Source of the DNA: Nitrososphaerota archaeon
GTDB taxonomy: Archaea > Thermoproteota > Nitrososphaeria > Nitrososphaerales > CADDZS01
Length of the DNA stretch: 6,572 bases
Assembly: GCA_027886785.1 (NCBI GenBank)
Contig: JAPCJV010000103.1
Span: 1-6,572, forward strand
Direction of reading: 5' to 3'
A program made the translations under genes and the position numbers. Positions 1-5,170 of this stretch are shown piece by piece; within the stretch, counting starts at the first letter, position 1; every line of letters begins with the position of its first letter. The notes beneath the pieces were generated by a model, which was given only the letters and a program-made list of their open reading frames with translations, was not told the DNA's origin and did not search any database.

Positions 1-192
1 ATCAATCTCTTCGGGGTCTATGGAGGATTGCCCCCGGACTTTCTGTGGGCAAAGAGAGTTCTCGAAAGCTATTATCGGAGGCTTCCCTTTGAAAAGATAG
101 TCACGCACAAATTCCGGCTGGACGAAACTGAAGTCGCTCTAAAAACAATGAGAAAAATGGAAAGTATGAAAACCGTAATCGTTCCCGGATGA
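1..192 (+). CDS. Zinc-type (MDR) alcohol dehydrogenase, C-terminal end
   Basis: The first 63 codons of the window are open in frame 1 and end at TGA 190-192; the start and most of the gene lie to the left. The visible tail reads like the end of a medium-chain dehydrogenase/reductase. A helix with W-A-K-R-V-L-E-S-Y-Y is followed by the near-terminal motif K-I-V-T-H-K-F-x-L-D-E (about visible residues 35-45). After that come the helix that usually carries 'A...' and 'E/S-x-K-x-V-I-x-P' (here M-K-T-V-I-V-P-G). In this family the segment closes the catalytic domain next to the NAD(P)-binding fold. The zinc ligands and the GxGxxG motif are not in view, so substrate, cofactor and whether zinc is retained cannot be stated. 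The gene converges on the SnoaL-like gene, with 90 bases between the two stops. Confidence 0.7.
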   Translation: MNLFGVYGGLPPDFLWAKRVLESYYRRLPFEKIVTHKFRLDETEVALKTMRKMESMKTVIVPG

Positions 193-265
193 GAATCATG
201 CTACGCGAAGGCCTAACTCAAACCCATCCAGTCCCGAAAGCGGCTTTGTCTTGCTTGGGAACAAT

Positions 266-272
266 AAAAAAA
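266..272 (-). terminator. Poly-T tract ending the SnoaL-like gene
   Basis: Read on the minus strand, a run of seven T residues begins 10 bases after the stop of the SnoaL-like gene (A7 on the plus strand). Archaeal RNA polymerase commonly terminates at such U-rich tracts without a hairpin, and I see no stem before it. The rest of the 90-base gap holds nothing else of note apart from two copies of GAAGGCCT (207-214 and 276-283), the second of which overlaps the gene's stop. Confidence 0.5.
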
Positions 273-282
273 GGAGAAGGCC

Positions 283-702
283 TTAGGGCGTTATGCCTAA
301 TTGGCCAGCCATCGATGCAGTGTCCCAATAGGATTGGATCCGCTGAATCTTACCGTCTGTGAAATCCATTCTGAAAGCTCCCGTTAGCTTGTAGGATTTG
401 CCTGTCGGCGCTTGGTTGCCCATTTTTCCCCGCATCGTCCCTCCATGAGATATTTCTGCTACAACTCTGTCATCTTCTGCCGTAACGGCAACAGCCTCCA
501 TCTTCATGTCTGGGAACGTGGTGTAGATCGAGTTCCAGTGTTCTCTAGCCTGTTTTTTTCCGTTAGCTGCGGGCATGTTCTCTCCGGCAGCACTCCTTAT
601 GGTGATGTCATCGGTCACGAAGGTAATCAGCTTGTCGAGGTCGTGTGCCCTGTGTGCGCTTATCCATTCGTCGAAAGTTCGTAAATTTTCTTGCTTGCTC
701 AT
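283..702 (-). CDS. SnoaL-like / ester cyclase family protein (NTF2-like fold)
   Basis: This 139-residue protein has the usual length and layout of the SnoaL-like polyketide/ester cyclase family, a cone-shaped alpha+beta NTF2-like fold with one pocket. Family features are visible in order: an N-terminal helical half (about 1-60) with W13 and H17; F-P-D at 63-65 after the helix; G-G-T-M-R-G at 87-92, matching the family's G-T-x-x-G strand; A-P-T-G at 98-101; D-G-K-I at 116-119; and the C-terminal W-D-T...Q-L-G at 126-136. D127 matches the position of the acidic residue that is catalytic in true SnoaL cyclases. Many relatives have no known reaction, so cyclase activity is not implied. There is no Shine-Dalgarno sequence before ATG 700-702, which fits a leaderless mRNA. 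The gene is divergent from the Lrp/AsnC regulator across 107 bases, so it is a plausible target of it. Confidence 0.85.
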   Translation of the reverse strand: MSKQENLRTFDEWISAHRAHDLDKLITFVTDDITIRSAAGENMPAANGKKQAREHWNSIYTTFPDMKMEAVAVTAEDDRVVAEISHGGTMRGKMGNQAPTGKSYKLTGAFRMDFTDGKIQRIQSYWDTASMAGQLGITP

Positions 703-723
703 GGCGGAGAGTGAATTAGGTCA

Positions 724-731
724 ACAATAAG
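724..731 (-). promoter_or_regulatory. Weak TATA-like element for the SnoaL-like gene
   Basis: On the minus strand CTTATTGT lies about 23-30 bases before the ATG of the SnoaL-like gene. That is the right distance for an archaeal TATA box driving a leaderless transcript. The match to the archaeal TTTAWATA-type consensus is weak, and the call depends mostly on position. Confidence 0.25.
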
Positions 732-770
732 AACTCACTTCGACTTTGATTAGAAAAATCGCACCAGATT

Positions 771-782
771 GGATAAATAAGG
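771..782 (+). promoter_or_regulatory. TATA box of the Lrp/AsnC-type regulator
   Basis: GGATAAATAAGG is the most AT-rich, TATA-like stretch in this intergenic region. Its centre is about 34 bases before ATG 810. With the usual 25-27 base offset, transcription would start near 801-803 and leave a leader of under ten bases. AAGGA at 803-807 lies only two bases from the ATG, too close to serve as an ordinary Shine-Dalgarno sequence, so leaderless initiation is likelier. Confidence 0.45.
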
Positions 783-809
783 ACGGTTCTCGGAATCAGA
801 TTAAGGAAA

Positions 810-1742
810 ATGGACAGCCTTGATGTGAGAATCATACGCGAGATGCTCGAAAGTAAGGCAACATCTCCCGTTGATTCAAACGTGAGGAAGTCTTTGTCTT
901 CCATCGCCAGAAAACTAAAAGTTGACGAGAATACCGTCAAGAACAGAATTGAGGGGCTCAAGAGATCGGGATTCTTGAGAGGCTGGTGGGTGGGCGTAAA
1001 TCCCAACTTGGTCAGTCAGAAGATGACGCAAGTCTGGTTTGATGTGAATAGTGCGTCTGCAAAACAGGACGTGATCAAGAAAGTGTCGCTCATCCCAGGA
1101 GTGGCAGTGATAAAAAATCTCTTCGGGAATTCGCTTTGCATTGCATTTTACTATGAGGGTGAGCGGACGCTTAGGCAGACGACCGAGCTTATTTCGAGTA
1201 TTGCGGGATCTAGTTCCGCAACCACTGCGAGCGAGCCTTTTCCCACTTGCAGGATTACCTTGTCAAGTGATGATCTGAAGATAGTAAAAAGTCTTCAGAA
1301 GGAACCACTAAAACCATACACTGAGATCGCCAGGGAACTCGGACTATCCGTCAAGACGATCAAGAGGAGGATTATCCGGCTCACCGAAGGGGACGCCCTT
1401 TACATTGTTGCTGAATTAGATCCAAAGTTTTTGAGCGGAGGTATTGTTTGCGGCCTTTTGATCTTTTATGACGATCCTAGACCAGATGATTTAGTGGAGG
1501 ACATTATCTCCTATCTGGGTGACAAGCTAATGTTCGCCAATTTAGACGATCTTCACCACGGATATTTTGCCTTCATAATTACAAATTTGGCGATGGCGCA
1601 GCAAGTCTTAGATTGGGCTTTGGATCGTACAGGAGTTTCGAGCGGAAGGATTGACATTGTGCAAGAAGTGATCTCATTATATTCTGTATATGAAGAGCAA
1701 TTAGAAAAACTTCAGCACCGCTCGCTCAATAGCGCCTGCTAA
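810..1742 (+). CDS. Lrp/AsnC-family transcriptional regulator with two HTH domains
   Basis: The 310-residue protein is about twice the length of a classical Lrp/AsnC protein and appears to be two Lrp-like halves in tandem. The first winged HTH spans about residues 4-60: L-D-V-R-I-I-R at 4-10, then S-S-I-A-R-K-L-K-V with N-T-V-K-N-R-I at 41-47 as recognition helix. The second spans about 152-200: D-D-L-K-I-V-K-S-L at 154-162, then Y-T-E-I-A-R-E-L-G-L-S with V-K-T-I-K-R-R-I at 181-188. Each HTH is followed by an alpha/beta segment (about 70-135 and 205-295) resembling the RAM-like ligand/oligomerisation domain, though diverged. Double-HTH forms are well known in archaea. The expected role is cytoplasmic DNA binding tuned by an amino acid or related small molecule; the ligand cannot be told. 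Likely targets by position are its own promoter and the divergent SnoaL-like gene. The ATG start is supported by the TATA box about 34 bases upstream and by the family-like L-D at the N-terminus. Confidence 0.85.
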   Translation: MDSLDVRIIREMLESKATSPVDSNVRKSLSSIARKLKVDENTVKNRIEGLKRSGFLRGWWVGVNPNLVSQKMTQVWFDVNSASAKQDVIKKVSLIPGVAVIKNLFGNSLCIAFYYEGERTLRQTTELISSIAGSSSATTASEPFPTCRITLSSDDLKIVKSLQKEPLKPYTEIARELGLSVKTIKRRIIRLTEGDALYIVAELDPKFLSGGIVCGLLIFYDDPRPDDLVEDIISYLGDKLMFANLDDLHHGYFAFIITNLAMAQQVLDWALDRTGVSSGRIDIVQEVISLYSVYEEQLEKLQHRSLNSAC

Positions 1743-1786
1743 TTCAATTCCTCGAAATCCCCCAGTTCTTATCTCTCGAAATTAGC
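1738..1786. repeat. Inverted and direct repeats across a convergent gene junction
   Basis: GCTAATT (1738-1744) and AATTAGC (1780-1786) form a 7-base inverted repeat. Its arms contain the stop codons of the two converging genes (TAA 1740-1742 on plus, TAA from 1784-1782 on minus). Between the arms CTCGAAAT occurs twice as a direct repeat (1751-1758 and 1775-1782, 24 bases apart). The loop of 35 bases makes a stable hairpin doubtful, and no T-run follows on either strand. This may be a weak bidirectional end-of-transcript structure or chance. Confidence 0.3.
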
Positions 1787-2030
1787 TTAGCCTTTCTTGG
1801 ACATTTAGTTCGTTTAGCGAAGCTCGTAGAGTTGCTATTGACGTACTCAGCCTCTGCCCTAAAGCTGAACTCTGTAACTGTGGTTCACTTCTTAAGGCGC
1901 TGTTTAGAACATCAAGCATAGTTCTGAAGTCCAACAGAAATTGACGTAAGTTTAGTTGAAGCTGACGGTCTCTATCTCTTCCATCATTTTCTAATCTGAT
2001 GTATTCTTCTAAGGTCTCTTTGAGCGGCAT
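1782..2030 (-). CDS. Hypothetical 82-residue helical protein
   Basis: I do not recognise this protein. It is 82 residues, predicted almost wholly alpha-helical, without cysteine, tryptophan, signal peptide or membrane segment. The N-terminal half (2-45) is highly charged, with an R-D-R-D-R patch at 18-22 and Leu/Phe at helical spacing (L24, L26, L28, F31, L32, L33, F35, L39). The second half (52-82) is Leu/Ser/Gln rich. This suggests a short amphipathic helical hairpin or coiled coil that may oligomerise. ATG 2028-2030 begins M-P-L-K-E-T. No Shine-Dalgarno sequence is evident, and a TATA-like TTAAAT lies about 40 bases upstream, embedded next to a repeated motif. It converges on the regulator with 39 bases between the stop codons. 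The helical pattern makes a real gene likelier than a chance ORF, but the case rests only on composition and promoter position. Confidence 0.55.
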   Translation of the reverse strand: MPLKETLEEYIRLENDGRDRDRQLQLNLRQFLLDFRTMLDVLNSALRSEPQLQSSALGQRLSTSIATLRASLNELNVQERLS

Positions 2031-2064
2031 TTAAAGCAAATAGAATCTACAGAGGAATCAACTT

Positions 2065-2074
2065 CAATTTAACT
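2065..2074 (-). promoter_or_regulatory. TATA-like element for the 82-residue gene
   Basis: On the minus strand AGTTAAATTG is centred about 40 bases before the ATG at 2030, which would give a leader of roughly 15 bases. It abuts one copy of the AACGATAGT repeat on its upstream side, where the transcription factor B recognition element would be, so a protein bound to that repeat could affect initiation. Confidence 0.35.
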
Positions 2075-2132
2075 ATCGTTGGGTCAGGTGTGGACTTTTT
2101 CCAACTATCATTAGAGTCATCCCACTATCGTT
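2072..2132. repeat. Three phased copies of ACTATCRTT (candidate operator)
   Basis: Plus-strand copies: ACTATCGTT 2072-2080, ACTATCATT 2104-2112 and ACTATCGTT 2124-2132. Two are identical over 9 bases and the third differs at one base. Start-to-start spacings are 32 and 20 bases, close to three and two turns of B-DNA, so all would face the same side of the helix. They sit 42-102 bases before the start of the 82-residue minus-strand gene, with the nearest copy overlapping its TATA-like region. The remainder of the 184-base gap (2031-2214) shows no gene or T-run. Confidence 0.45.
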
Positions 2133-2214
2133 CGCGGGTAAAGTTCCTGCCCGTGTCCTAATTCCTATAGGTAACCCTCTGCATGAGTTTCCTTGTTTGG
2201 GTTTGGGCTTGGAA

Positions 2215-2796
2215 CTAGTCATGAAAATCTATGCCTGATTTCCGGAGCTCTTCCCGGATCCGAGCTCGCCTTTTTTCAAATTCTTCAATCGCCCAGTTCT
2301 CGACCTTCATATGGTGTGTGATCGTTTCGTCGAGTACAAGCCAGCTCTCAAAATCCGCGATGCGCGGCTTCCACGATTCCTCGGATTCCCCCCTCTTCCT
2401 CCTGATGTACTTCTCGATGATGGGAATTTCATCCTTCGACACCCCGCCGCGTTCCTCCAACTCTCTTCTTAGTTTGTGATAGAACCGCGGCACCCTTTCC
2501 CCGATGCGAAAGTGGGCGACTTCGTGGAGAAGCGTCAAAAAGAGCATCTCGTTTTTGGTGAGTTTCATTTTCCGGTATTTCGGTCCAATTCGGTACGCGT
2601 AGCTCAACCCCAGGGCGATCGCATCCGCGTCGGTGTCCTGCCGTGGGGAGAGCCGGATCACTTTGCGCTCCATGTTTGATTGGCCTCCGGCGCCCCTAGG
2701 CAAGCGCCGGTCGAGCTTCACCCGTACTCCGTGCAGATACCTCTGGGCAAAGTCGTTCAACACCCCTTCGAGGCGGGAAGCTTCCCCAGTGCGCAT
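2215..2796 (-). CDS. Putative zinc metallopeptidase-like protein with HExxH motif
   Basis: This 193-residue soluble protein carries H-E-V-A-H at 91-95, preceded by the hydrophobic helix L-F-L-T-L-L, as in gluzincin-type metallopeptidases. H91 and H95 would bind zinc and E92 would be the general base. A third ligand is not certain. E166 in M-K-V-E-N-W-A-I-E-E-F (163-173) is the best candidate, and its E-x-W-A-x-x-x-F setting resembles the E-x-x-A segment of ImmA/IrrE-like proteins; H161 or H162 are alternatives. Residues 107-145 and 167-186 are rich in R, K and E and likely helical or coiled. No signal peptide or membrane segment is present, so it should be cytoplasmic. The ATG start (2794-2796) is supported by a TATA-like element about 31 bases upstream. 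I cannot assign a named family, and peptidase activity is an inference from the motif. Confidence 0.75.
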   Translation of the reverse strand: MRTGEASRLEGVLNDFAQRYLHGVRVKLDRRLPRGAGGQSNMERKVIRLSPRQDTDADAIALGLSYAYRIGPKYRKMKLTKNEMLFLTLLHEVAHFRIGERVPRFYHKLRRELEERGGVSKDEIPIIEKYIRRKRGESEESWKPRIADFESWLVLDETITHHMKVENWAIEEFEKRRARIREELRKSGIDFHD

Positions 2797-2822
2797 TACA
2801 ATATGGTTCTTTCTCCCGTACT

Positions 2823-2835
2823 GTTAATTAGATAG
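2823..2835. promoter_or_regulatory. AT-rich divergent promoter element
   Basis: GTTAATTAGATAG lies between the HExxH gene (minus, starts 2796) and the small Cys-rich ORF (plus, starts 2874). Read on minus it gives TCTAATTAAC, centred about 31 bases before ATG 2796. Read on plus, TTAATTAG would place a start near 2855 and a leader of about 19 bases before GTG 2874. One element may thus serve both directions, or two overlapping TATA boxes may be present. Confidence 0.35.
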
Positions 2836-2873
2836 ACTCCTTTTCTTCAGCTCCTTAGCGGGCAGGATCTTTC

Positions 2874-3026
2874 GTGTCGGACTACAGGCTCACTGCAGAC
2901 ATCTGTACCTGCGAGATCTGCCAGGACACATGGGCTACGATCTGCCAGTCCATGCACCACATGTGCTGCTTCGAGCAAGACCGCGTATACTTGGACGCGC
3001 TCGCAAATGACGAAATGCTCGATTAA
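2874..3026 (+). CDS. Small cysteine-rich (probable zinc-binding) protein, 50 residues
   Basis: Starting at GTG 2874 and ending at TAA 3024-3026 is a 50-residue ORF with six cysteines and two adjacent histidines. The pattern is C11-x-C13-x2-C16-x7-C24-x3-H28-H29-x-C31-C32, followed by an acidic tail ending E47-M-L-D. This suits a compact metal (most likely zinc) knuckle protein; no known family is recognised. AGGATC at 2864-2869 is a reasonable Shine-Dalgarno sequence, 4-9 bases before the GTG. The frame is bounded upstream by TAG 2856-2858. Counted by hand, 39 of 50 third positions are G or C, against 25 of 50 first positions and fewer at second positions. That gradient is expected of a real gene in a GC-leaning genome and argues against the overlapping antisense frame. 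It is divergent from the HExxH gene and lies 61 bases before the PLP enzyme, so it might be cotranscribed with the latter. It could also be a remnant of a longer gene. Confidence 0.6.
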   Translation: MSDYRLTADICTCEICQDTWATICQSMHHMCCFEQDRVYLDALANDEMLD

Positions 3027-3054
3027 GTCTTTGAACTCACCTGCCAGCATTCCC

Positions 3055-3062
3055 TTTTATGA
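3055..3062 (+). promoter_or_regulatory. TATA-like element for the PLP enzyme gene
   Basis: TTTTATGA is centred about 30 bases before ATG 3088, the spacing expected for a leaderless or nearly leaderless archaeal transcript. The position supports 3088 over the upstream in-frame ATG at 3007. A second AT-rich patch (CAAATAAA, 3068-3075) is too close to the start to be the TATA box. Confidence 0.35.
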
Positions 3063-3087
3063 TGACGCAAATAAACCGGCGGCGATC

Positions 3088-4161
3088 ATGAACTATAGAG
3101 ATCTCGAAACCCCAGCGCTTCTGGTTGACCTGGACCTCATGGAGAAAAACATCCGGCGAATGTCAGAATTCTTTCGGGGAAAGAAAGCAAAACTACGGCC
3201 CCACGTCAAAAACCACAAAACGCCGATCATCGCCCTAAAAGAAATCAAGGCCGGAGCAGTAGGAGTTGCGGTCGCAAAGCTCGAAGAAGCCGAGGTGTTC
3301 GCGTGGTCTGGGGTCAATAACATCATGATCATGAGCCAGATCGTCACCGACGAAAAAATCGAGAAACTCGTAAACCTCTCAAAACAAGTGGATGTGATCG
3401 TAGCTGTTGACAACCCCGATAACGTGGCAAAACTCTCAAGCATTGCTCAAAGAAAGGGCGCCAAACTCAACGTCGTGATCGAGGTGGACATCGGGCAGCA
3501 CCGAGCGGGAGTAACTCCTGGCGAACCAGCCCTAAATCTGGCGAAAAAGATAGTTTCTTCTCCTGGTCTTCGATTCAGAGGGATCGGAGGCTATGAAGGC
3601 CACATCAGCCTGGTCAAAGATCCAAGTGAGAGAAAAATGGAGGACGAAAAATCCTTGAAACTGCTCGTGGAAACCCGCGATCTCTTGGAGAAAAATGGTA
3701 TCCCTGTCGAGATCGTGAGCGCGGGAGGTACCGGCATCTACAACATCGCAGGCGTGTATCCGGGAATTACAGAGGTACAGGCGGGCTCGTACGTTATGAT
3801 GGACGTGGTGTACCGCGACTGTGGGATAGATTTTGACTGTGCTCTAAGTGTGCTAGCAACGGTGATAAGCGTCCCTTCGGAGGACCGGGCGATTTTGGAC
3901 ACCGGAGTGAAAAGTGTCACTACAAACCAGGGACTACCGGAAGTGAAGAATGCACAGGGCATCGAGGTTACGAAATTATCCGCGGAACACATGCACTTGA
4001 AGTTGGCAGAAAATCACATGCCCCTTAAGGTGGGCGACAAAGTCGAAGTCCTGCCTAGCGACTGCGATACGACGGTAAACCTCCACGACCGGCTTTATGG
4101 GATAAGAAACGGGGAAGTGGAAGTCGTCTGGCCGATCCTAGCACGTGGCAAATTCCGATAG
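3088..4161 (+). CDS. D-threonine aldolase / D-serine dehydratase-like PLP enzyme (alanine racemase fold)
   Basis: The 357-residue protein matches fold-type III PLP enzymes of the D-threonine aldolase/D-serine dehydratase (DSD1) group. The N-terminus L-E-T-P-A-L-L-V-D-L-D (6-16) is typical. R37-P-H-V-K-N-H-K44 holds the expected PLP Schiff-base lysine (K41). The barrel strands V-I-V-A-V-D-N and V-V-I-E-V-D-I-G follow, then G-G-Y-E-G-H, S-A-G-G-T-G for the phosphate, and Q-A-G-S-Y-V-M-M-D near the start of the C-terminal beta domain. Family members cleave D-threonine to glycine and acetaldehyde, or dehydrate D-serine or related 3-hydroxy amino acids, with a divalent metal. The metal site normally reads P-x-H-x-C/D-T; here it is P323-S-D325-C-D327-T-T, so the histidine is Asp. 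Substrate is therefore open. An in-frame ATG at 3007 would add 27 residues, but they do not fit the family, overlap the small ORF, and start upstream of the TATA-like element. The broken DapA-like gene follows by 37 bases. Confidence 0.88.
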   Translation: MNYRDLETPALLVDLDLMEKNIRRMSEFFRGKKAKLRPHVKNHKTPIIALKEIKAGAVGVAVAKLEEAEVFAWSGVNNIMIMSQIVTDEKIEKLVNLSKQVDVIVAVDNPDNVAKLSSIAQRKGAKLNVVIEVDIGQHRAGVTPGEPALNLAKKIVSSPGLRFRGIGGYEGHISLVKDPSERKMEDEKSLKLLVETRDLLEKNGIPVEIVSAGGTGIYNIAGVYPGITEVQAGSYVMMDVVYRDCGIDFDCALSVLATVISVPSEDRAILDTGVKSVTTNQGLPEVKNAQGIEVTKLSAEHMHLKLAENHMPLKVGDKVEVLPSDCDTTVNLHDRLYGIRNGEVEVVWPILARGKFR

Positions 4162-4198
4162 CTCGGTAAAAGGTCATGGTGCGAAATGCTTGTCGACA

Positions 4199-5114
4199 AT
4201 GAAATCATCGTTCAAATTCTCTGGCATCCACGCGATTCTTGCTACCCCATTTGACGAACAAGAAGAAGTTGATGTGGAGAGTCTCAAAATCACCTGGTCC
4301 AATTTGAACTTGATGCGGGAGTAGATGGACTGACAGCTCTTGCGATTCTTGGAGAGGGGGATCGACTTTCTGATTTGGAAAGAACTCTTGTATTGAATAC
4401 AATTCTTGAAGCCACGAATCAGAGGGTCCCATTGATCGCTGGCACTGGAGCTTCAGGAACTCATACGGCAATCATTCGTAGTAAAGAAGCCGAGAAGTTA
4501 GGCGTTGACGCAGTGATGATCGCTCCGCCTCATTTGCTGAAACCCAACGATGATGCTATCGTGGAATATTATTCTCAAATCGCGAAGAGCATTCATATCC
4601 CAATAATAATTCAGGACGAACCACTGACATATGATGTGCATTTTTCTCCGGATCTGATACGAAAGACTTTGCACAATCGAAGGAATCGGAGCAATAAAAA
4701 TTGAAGATGCTCCTACGTTACCGAAAATCACACAAATTCGAAGGCTCGTGAAAGAAGAGAAGCTTCCTATTTTTGGAGGTTTAGGCGGTCTTTACGCTTT
4801 TGAGGAGCTTTCGAGGGGGGCGTCTGGGCTCATGACCGGTTTTGCTTTTCCGGAAATCTTGTCAAAAAATCTACAGGAGCTTCAAAGCAGGAAACAAGCG
4901 AGAAAGTCAAACGGTCTTCTACAAGATGCTTCCCTTAATCAGATATGAGGCACAACCTCTCATTGGTCTCGCTATTAGGAAAGAAATTCTTCGGAGGAGG
5001 AAAGCGATTCGGAATTCGGCGATACGGTCTCCAAGCATCAATCTTGATGCAGAAGGACTTCGGGAGCTTGACGATCTTCTGGCGACTTTGGGATTTGCTT
5101 CAGAATATGGTTAA
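4199..5114 (+). pseudogene. DapA/DHDPS-family aldolase-lyase, broken by three one-base frameshifts
   Basis: From ATG 4199 the frame reads S-G-I-H-A-I-L-A-T-P-F, a classic DHDPS/N-acetylneuraminate lyase start, but stops at TAG 4322. Restoring one A in the A4 run 4286-4289, removing one A from AAA 4662-4664 and removing one A from A6 4864-4869 gives one continuous protein of about 304 residues, the family's normal length, to the stop at 5112-5114. The rebuilt TIM barrel shows the family landmarks: G-T-G-A-S-G-T-H-T-A after the first third, A-I-K-I-E-D with the Schiff-base lysine, and G-G-L-G-G as the following loop. The GTTGE-type motif is A-I-L-G-E, and the YNxP motif is I-Q-D-E-P, so the DHDPS catalytic Tyr and Thr residues are absent. 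It is therefore a paralogue acting on another 2-oxo acid, not lysine synthesis. It lies 37 bases after the PLP gene and was probably cotranscribed. The breaks may be real decay or sequencing errors; flanking genes are intact. Confidence 0.82.
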
Positions 5115-5123
5115 GTAATGATT

Positions 5124-5153
5124 AGATTTCTCGCCTAATTTTTTAGGCAATCT
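5124..5153. terminator. AT-rich hairpin with T6 between convergent genes
   Basis: GCCTAA (5133-5138) and TTAGGC (5143-5148) form a perfect 6-base stem with a TTTT loop. AGATT (5124-5128) and AATCT (5149-5153) can extend it by five pairs around a four-base bulge (TCTC, 5129-5132). The plus strand has T6 at 5139-5144. It begins 10 bases after the stop of the DapA-like gene and ends 18 bases before the stop of the solute-binding protein gene on the other strand. A terminator for the plus-strand operon, possibly bidirectional, is the natural reading. Archaea rely mainly on T-runs, and here the run lies inside the stem-loop. Confidence 0.45.
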
Positions 5154-5170
5154 GAAAGGGCGAGTGCTGT

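Noticed and set aside
207..283. Two GAAGGCCT copies between the alcohol dehydrogenase and SnoaL-like genes
   Set aside because: Eight bases, half of each a simple palindrome, and no associated element; likely chance.
412..684. Plus-strand ORF opposite the SnoaL-like gene
   Set aside because: It is a shadow of a well-supported family member on the other strand and its translation has no recognisable features.
2133..2155. CGGG...CCCG hairpin after the HExxH gene
   Set aside because: Only about four pairs around an 11-base loop with no T-run following; too weak to call a terminator.
2231..2827. Three plus-strand ORFs opposite the HExxH gene
   Set aside because: They overlap each other and lie antisense to a protein with a clear HExxH motif and promoter; their translations look like antisense composition.
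2847..3050. 67-residue minus-strand ORF across the divergent region
   Set aside because: Its third codon positions are the first positions of the plus-strand Cys-rich ORF, where GC is only about 50%, while the plus frame has 78% GC at third positions. It also lacks a recognisable family and would run tail-first towards the HExxH gene without its own clear promoter.
3007..3087. Upstream ATG extending the PLP enzyme by 27 residues
   Set aside because: The extension does not resemble the family N-terminus, overlaps the small ORF and begins before the TATA-like element at 3055. ATG 3088 gives the expected M-N-Y-R-D-L-E-T-P start.
4199..5114. Programmed frameshifting in the DapA-like gene
   Set aside because: Three shifts of mixed direction would be needed, the AAA site is too short for slippage, and no stimulatory structure or repeated slippery heptamer is seen. 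Decay or sequencing error is simpler.
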